Shown here: positions 48,364 through 57,473 of the stretch, one piece after another
Layout: each line of letters starts with the position of its first letter
Numbering within the stretch: the stretch's first letter is position 1
Origin: Paraburkholderia tropica
GTDB taxonomy: Bacteria > Pseudomonadota > Gammaproteobacteria > Burkholderiales > Burkholderiaceae
Length of the DNA stretch: 64,000 nucleotides
Assembly: GCF_900109265.1 (NCBI RefSeq)
Contig: NZ_FNZM01000006.1
Coordinates: 310,001-374,000, forward strand
Reading direction: 5' to 3'
Position numbers and translations under genes: made by a program
Notes under the pieces: model-generated
What the model saw: only the letters and a program-made list of their open reading frames with translations
Databases searched by the model: none
What the model was told of the DNA's origin: nothing

Positions 48364-50649
48364 ATGTCCGCACCCCGTTTGTCCGTGCCGCGCCCTGCTG
48401 CGGCCGATGCACCGAAGTCGCCGTTCCCGCCCGCCGCCTCTGTCTCCCGCCACGCTACACGTCACGCCTCGCGTCACGCCATCCTCGCCGCCATCGCCGT
48501 AGCCTTCGCGCTGCCCGCCGCCGCGTTCGCGCAGACGAGCGGCAACGCCGACGCCGGCAACACGGGCAACGACGCCGCCACCGCCGGCAAGAGCAACGCC
48601 ACGCTGCCCACCGTCAAGGTGCAGGCGGCCAAAGACGCCCTGCCCGGCGACCTCGCGCCGACTTACGGCGGCGGTCAGGTCGCGCGCGGCGGCAATTTCG
48701 GCGCGCTCGGCCAGCAGAAGAACATCGACATGCCGTTCAGCATGACGACCTACACGGCCAAGGCGATTCAGGACAAGCAGGCGCGCACCATCGCGGACGT
48801 GCTCTCGAACGACCCGGCCGTGCGCACCGCCTACGGCTACGGCAACTTCCAGGAGGTCTACGTCATCCGCGGCTTCCAGCTCGACAGCGACGACGTCTCG
48901 CTCAACGGCCTCTACGGCATCACGCCGCGCCAGATGGTGGAAACGCCCGCCATCGAGCGCGTGGACGTGTTCAAGGGCGCGAGCGCGTTCCTGAACGGCG
49001 CGTCGCCGAACGGCAGCTCGATCGGCGGCAGCGTGAACCTGCAACTGAAGCGCGCCGACGACAAGCCGCTGACCGAAGTCACGCTCGACGGCAGCGCCTC
49101 GGGCGAGTTCGGCACGCACGTCGACGTCGGCCGCCGTTTCGGCGATCAGGACCAGTTCGGCATTCGCGTGAACCAGGCGAACCGCGACGGCGAAACGAGC
49201 ATCGACGGCGAGCACCGCCGCAACAACCAGACGGCCGTCGCGCTCGACTATCGGGGCGAGAAGCTGCGTCTCGAAGCCGACTTCCTCTATCAGCGCCAGC
49301 ATGTGTCGGATGGCCGTCCGGTCGCGTACGTCTCCGGCGACTCGATTCCGGCCGTGCCCTCGGCGAGCTACAACTACGGCCAGACGTGGTCCGCCAGCCA
49401 GACCGAAGACACGGTCGGCATCCTGCGCGCCGAATACGACTTCCTGCCGGGCTGGACCGCCTACGTGGCGGGCGGCGCGCGGCACAGCACCGAAAGCGGC
49501 CAGTATTCGTCGCCCTACTACACCGACCCGACGCTCACGACGGCCTCGCGCATGTACGTGCCGCGCAAGGAAGACGCGACCTCGGCGGAAGTCGGCGTGC
49601 GCGGCCACTTCAACACCGGTCCGGTGAGCCATTTCGTGACGGCGGGTGCGTCGATCGTGAGCGTGCACACGGAGTCCGCGTGGAACATGTCGGGCAGCTT
49701 CAACACCGACCTCTACGACACGCCGCAAGTGGCGTTTCCGCCGTCGAAGTACTACTCGCAGGGTCTGGACGGCAATCCGCCGCTCACGTCGACGAGCCTG
49801 ATGCGCAGCGTCGCGGCGTCGGACACGCTCGGCTTCTTCCACGACCGCGTGCTGTTCACGGTGGGCGTGCGTCACCAGGAAATCGTCTCGAACGCGTATT
49901 CGTCGTCGACGCTGCTGCAAACCGAGGCGTACAACGATTCGATCACCACGCCGCTGTTCGGCATTGTGTTCAAGCCGACCGAGCACATCGCGATCTACGC
50001 GAACCGCAGCGAGTCGCTCGCCGCGGGCAGCCAGGCGCCGGCCACGGCGATGAACGCCAACGCGCTGCTCGCGCCGGAGCGCACCAAGCAATATGAAGTG
50101 GGCGCGAAGTACGACAGCGGCAAGTTCGGCGCGCAACTGGCGCTGTATCAGCTCGAAAAGCCGCAGACCTACACCAACTCGTCCGGCTATTTCGTCGCCG
50201 ACGGCAACGAGCGTCATCGCGGCGTGGAAGCGTCGGTGTTCGGCGAAGTCTACAAGGGCGTGCGGCTGATGGCGGGCGCGACCTACATCAACGCGGTGCA
50301 GCTCGACACCGGCACCAACGACGGCAATCGTCCGATCGGCGTGCCGAGCTTCATGTTCAACCTCGGCGCGGAATACGATCTGCCGTGGGTGCAGGGGCTG
50401 ACGTTCTCGGCGCGCTACACGCACACGGGTCCGCAGTATCTGAATGCGACGAACACGCTGTCGATCAAGGCGTGGGACACGGTGGATCTCGGCGCGCGCT
50501 ACAAGACCAGCGTGTTCGGCCGTCCGACCACCTTCCGCGCCGACGTCTACAACCTCACGAACAAGGCGTACTGGAGCTCGACGACCGGCGGCTATCTGAC
50601 GATGGGCGCGCCGCGCACGGTGCTGTTCTCGATGACGACCGACTTCTAA
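48364..50649 (+). CDS. TonB-dependent siderophore receptor
   Basis: The 761-residue outer-membrane receptor has a signal peptide (ILAAIAVAFALPAAAFA/QT), a TonB-box-like stretch near LPTVKVQA, and a plug domain (about 90-220; IADVLSNDPAVRTAYGYGNF, VYVIRGFQLDSDDVSLNGLY). A 22-strand barrel follows, ending in aromatic Phe (VLFSMTTDF). It imports a ferric siderophore with TonB-ExbBD energy. A long n-region of 38 residues precedes the signal core; the start could be later. A Fur box upstream supports iron control. The siderophore is unknown. Confidence 0.92.
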   Translation: MSAPRLSVPRPAAADAPKSPFPPAASVSRHATRHASRHAILAAIAVAFALPAAAFAQTSGNADAGNTGNDAATAGKSNATLPTVKVQAAKDALPGDLAPTYGGGQVARGGNFGALGQQKNIDMPFSMTTYTAKAIQDKQARTIADVLSNDPAVRTAYGYGNFQEVYVIRGFQLDSDDVSLNGLYGITPRQMVETPAIERVDVFKGASAFLNGASPNGSSIGGSVNLQLKRADDKPLTEVTLDGSASGEFGTHVDVGRRFGDQDQFGIRVNQANRDGETSIDGEHRRNNQTAVALDYRGEKLRLEADFLYQRQHVSDGRPVAYVSGDSIPAVPSASYNYGQTWSASQTEDTVGILRAEYDFLPGWTAYVAGGARHSTESGQYSSPYYTDPTLTTASRMYVPRKEDATSAEVGVRGHFNTGPVSHFVTAGASIVSVHTESAWNMSGSFNTDLYDTPQVAFPPSKYYSQGLDGNPPLTSTSLMRSVAASDTLGFFHDRVLFTVGVRHQEIVSNAYSSSTLLQTEAYNDSITTPLFGIVFKPTEHIAIYANRSESLAAGSQAPATAMNANALLAPERTKQYEVGAKYDSGKFGAQLALYQLEKPQTYTNSSGYFVADGNERHRGVEASVFGEVYKGVRLMAGATYINAVQLDTGTNDGNRPIGVPSFMFNLGAEYDLPWVQGLTFSARYTHTGPQYLNATNTLSIKAWDTVDLGARYKTSVFGRPTTFRADVYNLTNKAYWSSTTGGYLTMGAPRTVLFSMTTDF

Positions 50650-50683
50650 GGCCGCCTCGGGCGCTGTTCGCCCAGGCATGAAA

Positions 50684-50718
50684 AACGCCGGTGCTGCGGA
50701 GGCAGCCCGGCGTTTTTT
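50684..50718 (+). terminator. Intrinsic terminator of the receptor gene
   Basis: AACGCCGG (50684-50691) pairs with CCGGCGTT (50707-50714), with an inner GCTGC/GCAGC pairing, and is followed by a T-run. An A-run on the left makes it possibly bidirectional, also serving the convergent O-methyltransferase gene. Confidence 0.88.
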
Positions 50719-50764
50719 TATGGCGCGTTACTGATGGCGTGTTGCTGATTGTGCGCGCGCTCCT

Positions 50765-51433
50765 TCAAGCGCCGACGATCGTGATCGCGAAACCGTCCCA
50801 GCCTTTGCTGCCCACCGTCTGCACGGCCGTGGTGTCGAGCCGCTTGTCGGCGCTCACCTCGTCGAAGTAGTCGCGCAAGCCCGTGACGTCGGCGTCGTGA
50901 TCGTCGGCGTCGGCGATGCGGCCGCGGCGCACCACGTTGTCGGCGACGATCACCGTGCCCGGGCGCGAGAGTTTCAGCACGCGGTCGAGGTAGTTCGCGT
51001 TATTGCTTTTGTCCGCGTCGATAAAGACGAAATCGAACGGTGCCGTCTGCTCCGCCAGCATCGCGTCGAGCGAATCGAGCGCGAGTCCCGTGATCACGCT
51101 CACGCGGTCCGCGAGATTCGCATGCGCGATGTTCGCACGCGCAACGGCCGCGTTTTCCGGGCTGTATTCGAGCGACACGAGCTGACCGCCGGGCGGCAGC
51201 GCACGCGCGAGCCAGATCGCGCTATAGCCCCCCAGCGTGCCGATTTCGAGAATGCGTTTCGCGCCCTGGATGCGCGCGAGCAGATGCAGGAACTTGCCCT
51301 GATTCGGCGCGACGTTGATGGACCGAAGCCCCGCTTTCCCGCTCGCGGCGAGCGCGTGGTCGAGGGCGTCGTCGGCGCCGATCAGGCGTTCGGTGAACCA
51401 GTCGTCGACGGCTTGCCAGGTTTGCTCGTTCAT
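50765..51433 (-). CDS. Class I SAM-dependent O-methyltransferase (caffeoyl-CoA/catechol type)
   Basis: The 222-residue protein has the SAM-binding motif ILEIGTLGGYSAIWLARALP, VSLEYSPENAAVARANI, and the metal/substrate segment FDFVFIDADKSNNANYLDRV with Asp and Asn ligands. The family methylates catechol-like hydroxyls with Mg2+. Length is typical. The substrate is unknown; it is not in an operon with the aromatic genes. It is divergent from the TetR regulator. Confidence 0.88.
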   Translation of the reverse strand: MNEQTWQAVDDWFTERLIGADDALDHALAASGKAGLRSINVAPNQGKFLHLLARIQGAKRILEIGTLGGYSAIWLARALPPGGQLVSLEYSPENAAVARANIAHANLADRVSVITGLALDSLDAMLAEQTAPFDFVFIDADKSNNANYLDRVLKLSRPGTVIVADNVVRRGRIADADDHDADVTGLRDYFDEVSADKRLDTTAVQTVGSKGWDGFAITIVGA

Positions 51434-51904
51434 TGCTGCGCTCCTCGGAATCGTGCAGTGATGTGCATGTGCAATCGGGTGGACGCGGCAAGCTTAGCGC
51501 AGTCGTCGCGAGGCGCGCAGGTTCGCGCGCGACCCTAAGCCGCCATTCATGCCGATTCATATTCGCTGTGCGGCGACTCGCTGCGACTCGGTGCTTTTTT
51601 CGCGGGATTTCGTGACGGATTAAATCGGCATTCGCTTTCGATTGAGGCAAGGATGAATTGCCGTCATGCGCACACTTATCCTTACATAACCTTTCACAAG
51701 GAATTGAAAGACGTTTTCATCCGTTCAATGCAGCATCTTTGATAGTATTCACGCGTTTGTTCTCCAAATGCTTTGGATTTGCAGCCGTGAACCGGCGACG
51801 CATTGCGCATCGTCCTGGTGCACGAGCAGGATTCGCTGTGCAGTACGAAGCGTGCGGAGAACCTCGTTCTACCATCAAGGTGCCCCTTGGATACCGATAC
51901 CACT
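51434..51904. other. Gap between the O-methyltransferase and TetR genes
   Basis: No supported ORF. At 51691-51710 an inverted repeat CTTTCA-N8-TGAAAG lies in AT-rich DNA about 195 bp before the TetR start; it could be an operator, but no promoter elements could be fixed. The remainder shows nothing. Confidence 0.35.
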
Positions 51905-52540
51905 ATGCCCGCCGAAGCTCCTCCTGTCGCACGCGGCAGGGGCCGGCCGGTAACGATCACGCGCGAGGCGCGCCGCGAGCAGATTCTCAAGGCGGCCGAG
52001 GGCCTGTTCAAGCTGTCCGGCTACGCCGCGACCAGCATGGCCGATATCGCGCGCGTGTGCGAAACCTCGAAGCGCACGATCTATGAACTCTTCCCCACCA
52101 AGGAAGAACTGTTTCGCGCACTGGTGGCCGACGCGGAGTCGTTCCCCGACGTGCAGCACGAAATCGACGACGCGCTTTCGCCGCAAGCCGTGCTCGAAGC
52201 CACACTCGCCGAAATGGCGCATTACGTGCTGAGCGAGCGGCATGTGACCGTGAGCCGTCTGGTGATTGCCGAATCGAATGCCTTTCCCGAGATTCGCCAG
52301 CACTATTACGATCAGGGCATTCATCGCAGCAAGCAGTTTCTGGAATCGCGCCTCGCATTGCTGATCGAACGCGGACGTATTGCGCCCGTGAATATCGATC
52401 GCATGGCCGACATGCTGTTCGGCGCCGTGATCGGCACGCATTTGATTGCCGCTATCAGCTATCGGCAGACGCCGGATATGAATGATGTCGCCGCGCGCGC
52501 GCGCGAATCCATCGCCGGGCTGATCAAACCTGTCGATTAA
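51905..52540 (+). CDS. TetR-family transcriptional regulator
   Basis: The 211-residue protein has a basic start (APPVARGRGRPVTITREAR) and the TetR HTH at about 20-66 (GYAATSMADIARVCETSKRT, then IYELFPTKEELFRALV). A helical ligand domain with a TetR_C-like end (MADMLFGAVIGTHLIAAISY) follows. The ATG at 51905 is used because the 34-residue extension from 51803 is not family-like. Targets are unknown; the divergent methyltransferase and the distant bcs operon are candidates. A terminator follows at once. Confidence 0.87.
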   Translation: MPAEAPPVARGRGRPVTITREARREQILKAAEGLFKLSGYAATSMADIARVCETSKRTIYELFPTKEELFRALVADAESFPDVQHEIDDALSPQAVLEATLAEMAHYVLSERHVTVSRLVIAESNAFPEIRQHYYDQGIHRSKQFLESRLALLIERGRIAPVNIDRMADMLFGAVIGTHLIAAISYRQTPDMNDVAARARESIAGLIKPVD

Positions 52541-52569
52541 TCGACGGATTAAGAACGGCTGAAAAACAA

Positions 52570-52604
52570 GCGCCAAGGTTCTCGCCAACCTTGGCGCTTT
52601 TTTG
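52570..52604 (+). terminator. Intrinsic terminator of the TetR gene
   Basis: A perfect 12-bp stem (AGCGCCAAGGTT, 52570-52581, with AACCTTGGCGCT, 52588-52599) and 6-nt loop are followed by TTTTTT. Confidence 0.92.
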
Positions 52605-53691
52605 TGCGCGGCGTATTGCAGAAGCCATTCGCGCTTCGCGCATCGAAAAAAATAATTCGGCAAGCGCGCATTCGCATCCGCAAGCAACGCGCGATTCGTC
52701 TGAATGATTTTTCCCGATTCATTGCGGCATTCACGCCAGGACGCCGCCGACGAAACCAGAGCGTGTACTGCGTCGAATTCGATCGCCGGTTTTACGCAAT
52801 CAAACGAATCGCTTTCCTCGCCATCCAATCAGGATCGCTAATCAATTGAATCTGCATGCTCGAACCGATCGACTCGCGAAGCGAGATTGACGGGTTCGCG
52901 ATGGTGGGGCGCGGAGTCGGCGTTCGTCGCGCGCCGCGTTCGCGCTTGCCGACCTCGCCGTGTTCGGCGAACACGCGCGGCATGCGTCACGGCTGTCCGG
53001 TGATCGCCAGGCGGCGCGGATGCGCTCGAAAGCGGCTCAGGGCGGGCCATGCGGGCCGCGCTTGCGTGTCAATGTACGCAATCGTTTGCGCAATCATGTG
53101 CGCTGTTGCGCCGCGTTTCGTCTGGCCGGCTGTGCTCACGATCCCGTCGAACCTGGCGGCGCTCATGCGCTGTGGAAGATCGCGCATCGCCGTCGGTCGG
53201 TGAAGCTCGAAGCGCAAGCCAGACTGCCGCGCAATCGTTTGGCACGCTGCATGCGGTCGCCGCAAACGTTCGCGCATGGCATTCATCTGACAAACACATG
53301 GCGCATTCGGCAAACTCATACTCGCGCCTTTGCCCCCAATCTGCGCGCGCTTTTTTCATTCGGGTTCGCAATGAAAGCGAACCGCAATGTGCCATCCAGC
53401 GCCGTCATACCAGGGATTATCGGTATCGCTTTAAATCGCATGAGTCAATTTCCGTTGCGCGAAAACGACTACCAGGCACGCAATGACGTTGTTTAACAAT
53501 TCAAGTTGGATAAACAGTGCTCAATCCCATGTCGTTATTGAGCAGACTCAGATAAACTCCGACGAATCTCAAAATAACGCGCTGGCGCTGTTCCCGGATA
53601 AGGCGGGTATTTCGAGACCGCCAACATCACTAGACGGCTGACTGTGCGAATCGGGGGCAGTCGTCGCGAATAAGACAAAGGGCCGTTTGCG
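52605..53691. other. 1.1-kb region upstream of the cellulose operon without a supported gene
   Basis: Base composition is lower in GC and codon-like periodicity is poor in every frame. The possible ORFs (52604-52849, 52856-53203, 52960-53496) have basic, low-quality compositions and no ribosome sites. The word GCAATCGTTTG occurs twice (near 53081 and 53230). The last 180 bp, with a TTGTTTAACAA near-palindrome about 53488-53500 and AT-rich stretches, probably hold the bcs promoter. It may be a decayed gene region or a long regulatory leader. Confidence 0.5.
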
Positions 53692-56136
53692 ATGCGAGTT
53701 TCCGTTCATGTCCGCCTGGGTGCGTTGATCGCCGGGCTGTTGGTGGGATCGAGTTTGCTCGCAGCCGACAAGCCCGCTCCCGCAACCGCCGCCAGCAAAG
53801 CCGCCGCACCAGGCACGCCAAATGCTCAGCCGCCCGGCGGCGCGCCGGCCTCCGCTGCGAATGTGGCGAACGCAACGATCGCCGCGACTGCGGCGAGCCC
53901 GTCCGCGCAAGGCGCCGGTCCCGCCGTGATCCAGACCACGCCCGGCACCGTCGCGATGCCCAACGACAACGCCAATCCGGCGCCGCTCGGCCCGCCGCGC
54001 ACGCATGTGTTTTCGCTGCGCGACATGGGCGTGTACGGGCCGATGGAATTGCGCGGCCTCGATCCGACCGGCTACATGAACGTCGACGTGCGCACCGACG
54101 AGGTCGTGACGAGCGCAAAGCTGCGCCTCATGTATACGTACTCGCCGTCGCTGATCTATCCGCTTTCGCATCTGAAAGTCTTCGTCAACGGCGAAGTGGT
54201 CGCGACCATTCCGCTTGTGAAGGAAAGCGCCGGCCAGCTCGTGACGAGCGAGATCAATCTCGATCCGCGCCTGTTCACCGACTACAACCGCATCAGCGTG
54301 CAGATGATCGCGCACTACACGCTCGATCATTGCGAAGACCCGTACCACACGACGCTGTGGACCGACGTCGCGCCGCAGACCACGCTCACGCTGAACACGG
54401 CGGGCATCAATCTGCCCAACAGCCTCGCGCTGCTGCCGGTGCCGTTCTTCGACCGTCACGACAACCGCCTGCTGCGCGTGCCGTTCGTGCTCGCCGCCAA
54501 CGCGGGCGTGCCGACGCTGCATGCGGCCGGCGTGGTGTCGTCGTGGCTCGGCGCACTCGCGAGCTATCGCGGCGCACGCTTCCCGGTCACGCGCACGGCG
54601 CCCGCCGACGCCAACGCCGTCGTGCTCGCGCTGCCGGGTCAGGTGCCGGAAGGCATCTCGTTGCCTGAAATCAAAGGCCCGACGATCAGCGTGATGAACA
54701 ACCCGGCCGCCGATCCGCAGTCGGGCCGCAAGCTGCTGGTGCTCGCGGGCCGCACGCCCGAGGAACTGGAGAAGGCCGCCGACGCCCTCGTGCTCGGCCA
54801 GGCCGGCATGGCGGGCAGCAGCGTGATCGTGCAGTCGGTCGATCTGGGTCCGGCGCGCAAGCCCTACGACGCGCCGAACTGGGTGCCGACCGACCGCCCC
54901 GTGCTGATGCGCGAGCTGGTGAGCGATCCTCAGCAGTTGCAGGTGTCGGGCTACAACCCGCCCGCGATCCGCGTGAACATGCGCGTGCCCGCCGACCTCT
55001 ACGCGTGGGCGCGCACCAATGTGCCGCTCGACATCCGCTATCGCTACACGGCGCCGTCGACCTGGAACGATTCGATCCTCAACGTCAGCATCAACGACCA
55101 GCTCGTGCGCTCGCAGCGCCTGAAGCCCGTCACGCGCGCCTCCGACGAAACGCGCATCAGCGTGCCGCTGCTCTCGGGCACCGACGCGCGCGCCGCCAGC
55201 AACATCGAAATCCCGGCCTTCCGCGTGGGCTCGAACAACCAGTTCCAGTTCCAGTTCCATATCGATTCGCAGAAGACCGGCCTGTGCACCTCGACGGCCG
55301 CCGACGTGGCGCGCGCCGCCATCGACCCCGATTCGGTGATCGATTTCAGCGGCTTCGCGCACTACACGGCGCTGCCGAACCTCGCCTTCTTCGCCAACAG
55401 CGGCTATCCGTTCACGCGCATGGCGGACCTCGCGCAAACGGCCATCGTGATTCCCGACACGCCGAACGCGCAGGACCAGGAAGCCGTGCTGACGATGCTC
55501 GGCCACATGGGCCAGTGGACCGGTCTGCCCGCGCTGCGCGCGACGCTCGTGCCCGCCAGCAAGATCGACAGCGTGAGCGGCGACGACCTGCTCGTGATCG
55601 GCTCGGGCTCGGCCGCCGACCTGCTCGCGAAATGGGGCAAGGACCTGCCGCTGCTGATCGAGCGCGGCAAGACCGAAGTGACGACGCGCGACCAGAAGAG
55701 CGGCTGGCCGGGCTGGCTCGGCGGCACCGAGGACGACGACGAGCCGAGGCCCGCGGGCCGCTCGATCGTCACGCTCGGCGGTCCGATGGCGGCGCTGATC
55801 GGCTTCGAGTCGCCGCTCAAATCGGGGCGCAGCGTGGTGGCGCTCTCCAGTACGTCGTCGGCGCAGCTCGGCGACGTGCTCGACGCGCTCGACGACAGCG
55901 GCAAGGTCGCGGCGATCCACGGCGACCTGACCGTGGTGCGCCAGAACGAAGTGGAAGGGCTGCGCGTGGGCGAGCGTTATTTCGTCGGCGATCTGCCCTG
56001 GTACGCGCGCGCCTGGGTGCATATCTCGCGCTATCCGTCGCTGATGGCCGTGGCCGGGATTCTCGCGGGCCTGATCGTCGCGCTGACGGTGTTCTGGGCG
56101 CTCGGACGCATGGCTGCCCGCCGCACCGGAGACTGA
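53692..56136 (+). CDS. bcsB: Cellulose synthase periplasmic regulatory subunit BcsB
   Basis: The 814-residue protein has a signal peptide (LGALIAGLLVGSSLLAA) and an Ala/Pro-rich linker to about 95. Alternating carbohydrate-binding-like and flavodoxin-like domains follow (FSLRDMGVYGPMELRGLDP; RISVQMIAHYTLDHCEDPYH). A C-terminal inner-membrane anchor (SLMAVAGILAGLIVALTVFW) docks on BcsA. BcsB guides the nascent glucan through the periplasm. It is the first gene of bcsBZCEFQ; bcsA is not in the window. The bcsZ start is 2 bp after its stop. Confidence 0.93.
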   Translation: MRVSVHVRLGALIAGLLVGSSLLAADKPAPATAASKAAAPGTPNAQPPGGAPASAANVANATIAATAASPSAQGAGPAVIQTTPGTVAMPNDNANPAPLGPPRTHVFSLRDMGVYGPMELRGLDPTGYMNVDVRTDEVVTSAKLRLMYTYSPSLIYPLSHLKVFVNGEVVATIPLVKESAGQLVTSEINLDPRLFTDYNRISVQMIAHYTLDHCEDPYHTTLWTDVAPQTTLTLNTAGINLPNSLALLPVPFFDRHDNRLLRVPFVLAANAGVPTLHAAGVVSSWLGALASYRGARFPVTRTAPADANAVVLALPGQVPEGISLPEIKGPTISVMNNPAADPQSGRKLLVLAGRTPEELEKAADALVLGQAGMAGSSVIVQSVDLGPARKPYDAPNWVPTDRPVLMRELVSDPQQLQVSGYNPPAIRVNMRVPADLYAWARTNVPLDIRYRYTAPSTWNDSILNVSINDQLVRSQRLKPVTRASDETRISVPLLSGTDARAASNIEIPAFRVGSNNQFQFQFHIDSQKTGLCTSTAADVARAAIDPDSVIDFSGFAHYTALPNLAFFANSGYPFTRMADLAQTAIVIPDTPNAQDQEAVLTMLGHMGQWTGLPALRATLVPASKIDSVSGDDLLVIGSGSAADLLAKWGKDLPLLIERGKTEVTTRDQKSGWPGWLGGTEDDDEPRPAGRSIVTLGGPMAALIGFESPLKSGRSVVALSSTSSAQLGDVLDALDDSGKVAAIHGDLTVVRQNEVEGLRVGERYFVGDLPWYARAWVHISRYPSLMAVAGILAGLIVALTVFWALGRMAARRTGD

Positions 56137-56138
56137 AC

Positions 56139-57473
56139 GTGCCGACCGGGTTGAGGGCCAAGCCCTGCCTCACACGCTGGCTCGCGGCCAGCGCCTGCGC
56201 GCTCGCGCCGCTGCTGCTCGGCGCGCCCGCGTCCGCGCTTGCCGCGACGGCGAACGCGATCGCCAAAACGCCTGCTGCGAAGACGACGTCGGCTGCCGCG
56301 CCGCAAGCGCCTGCCTGCGCGTGGTCCGACTGGACCGCGTTCAAGGGCGCGCTGCTGTCCGCCGACGGACGCGTGATCGACGCCAGTTCGCCGCGTCAGG
56401 TGACGGTCTCCGAAGGCCAGTCGTACGCGCTCTTCTTCGCGCTCGTCGCGAACGACCGCGCGGCCTTCGACAAGATCCTCGCGTGGACCGAGAACAATCT
56501 CGCCCAGGGCGATCTCGCGGCGCATTTGCCCGCGTGGATCTGGGGGCGCACCGACATCGACGAAAACGGCGCGCCGGTCGTGGCTTCGGCTGCGTCGGCC
56601 GCGTCGTCCAGCCCCGCTACGCAGACGCAAACCGGCACGTGGGGCGTGATCGACACCAACTCCGCCAGCGACGCCGATCTCTGGATCGCCTACACGCTGC
56701 TCGAAGCGGGCCGCCTCTGGAACGTGCGCCGCTACACGGCGATCGGCACGGTGATGGCGCGCAACGTCCTGCGCCGCGAGACGGCCGCGCTGCCCGGCCT
56801 CGGCCGCACGGTGCTGCCCGGCCCGGTCGGCTTCACGCTCGACAAGAACACGTGGCGTCTGAACCCGAGCTATGTGCCGCTGCAGGTCATGCGCCGCTTC
56901 ACGCTCGCGATGCCCGAGAAAGAACGGCCCGAGTGGAAGTCGCTGCTCGGCAGTTCGGCGAAGCTCGTCAACGGCACCGCGCCCAAGGGCTTTTCGCCCG
57001 ACTGGGTCGTCTACCGCGCGCGGGGCAACAAGGGCGACTTCGGCCCTGACGAACCCACGCACGCCGAAAGCGCCTATAACGCGATCCGCGTCTATCTGTG
57101 GGCGGGCATGCTCGCTTACGACGACCCGGCGCGCAGCGCGACGCTCGCGACCTTCGCGCCGCTCTCGGCCTTCGTGGCCGCGCACGGCTTTCCGCCCGAG
57201 CGCGTCAACACGCAGACCGGCGAACCCGGCCCGAACGAGGGCAACGGCGGCTTTTCGGCGGCGGTCGCGCCGTATCTGTCGGCACTCGGCCGCACCGATC
57301 TGTCCGATGCGCAGGTTCAACGCAGCCGCACGCTCGCGCAAAAATCGCCGCCCGGCTATTACAGCAGCGTGCTGATGCTGTTCGGCCTCGGCTATCTGCA
57401 AGGCCTTTATCGCTTCGATGCGCAAGGCCGCGTAATTCCCGCATGGACGGCTCAATGCCCGGCAGCACGATGA
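56139..57473 (+). CDS. bcsZ: Endoglucanase BcsZ (GH8)
   Basis: The 444-residue periplasmic glycoside hydrolase of family 8 has a signal peptide (WLAASACALAPLLLGAPASA). The catalytic acid Glu is in QVTVSEGQSYALFFALV, and the conserved segment GVIDTNSASDADLWIAYTLL follows. A Ser/Ala-rich insert (ASAASAASSSPATQTQ) interrupts the barrel near 155. BcsZ trims cellulose during export. The start is GTG at 56139 with GGAG upstream, 2 bp after bcsB; it overlaps bcsC by ATGA. Confidence 0.9.
   Translation: MPTGLRAKPCLTRWLAASACALAPLLLGAPASALAATANAIAKTPAAKTTSAAAPQAPACAWSDWTAFKGALLSADGRVIDASSPRQVTVSEGQSYALFFALVANDRAAFDKILAWTENNLAQGDLAAHLPAWIWGRTDIDENGAPVVASAASAASSSPATQTQTGTWGVIDTNSASDADLWIAYTLLEAGRLWNVRRYTAIGTVMARNVLRRETAALPGLGRTVLPGPVGFTLDKNTWRLNPSYVPLQVMRRFTLAMPEKERPEWKSLLGSSAKLVNGTAPKGFSPDWVVYRARGNKGDFGPDEPTHAESAYNAIRVYLWAGMLAYDDPARSATLATFAPLSAFVAAHGFPPERVNTQTGEPGPNEGNGGFSAAVAPYLSALGRTDLSDAQVQRSRTLAQKSPPGYYSSVLMLFGLGYLQGLYRFDAQGRVIPAWTAQCPAAR

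Noticed and set aside
48190..50679. 829-residue ORF antisense to the TonB receptor
   Set aside because: Arg/His/Val-rich translation typical of the complement of GC3-rich coding DNA; no family features or ribosome site. The receptor on the plus strand is clearly real.
52856..53496. Small ORFs of 115 and 178 residues upstream of bcsB
   Set aside because: Overlapping frames, basic composition, no ribosome site, no recognisable fold.
53569..56022. 817-residue ORF antisense to bcsB
   Set aside because: Same explanation: a shadow frame rich in Arg, His and Asp, while bcsB is recognisable over its full length.
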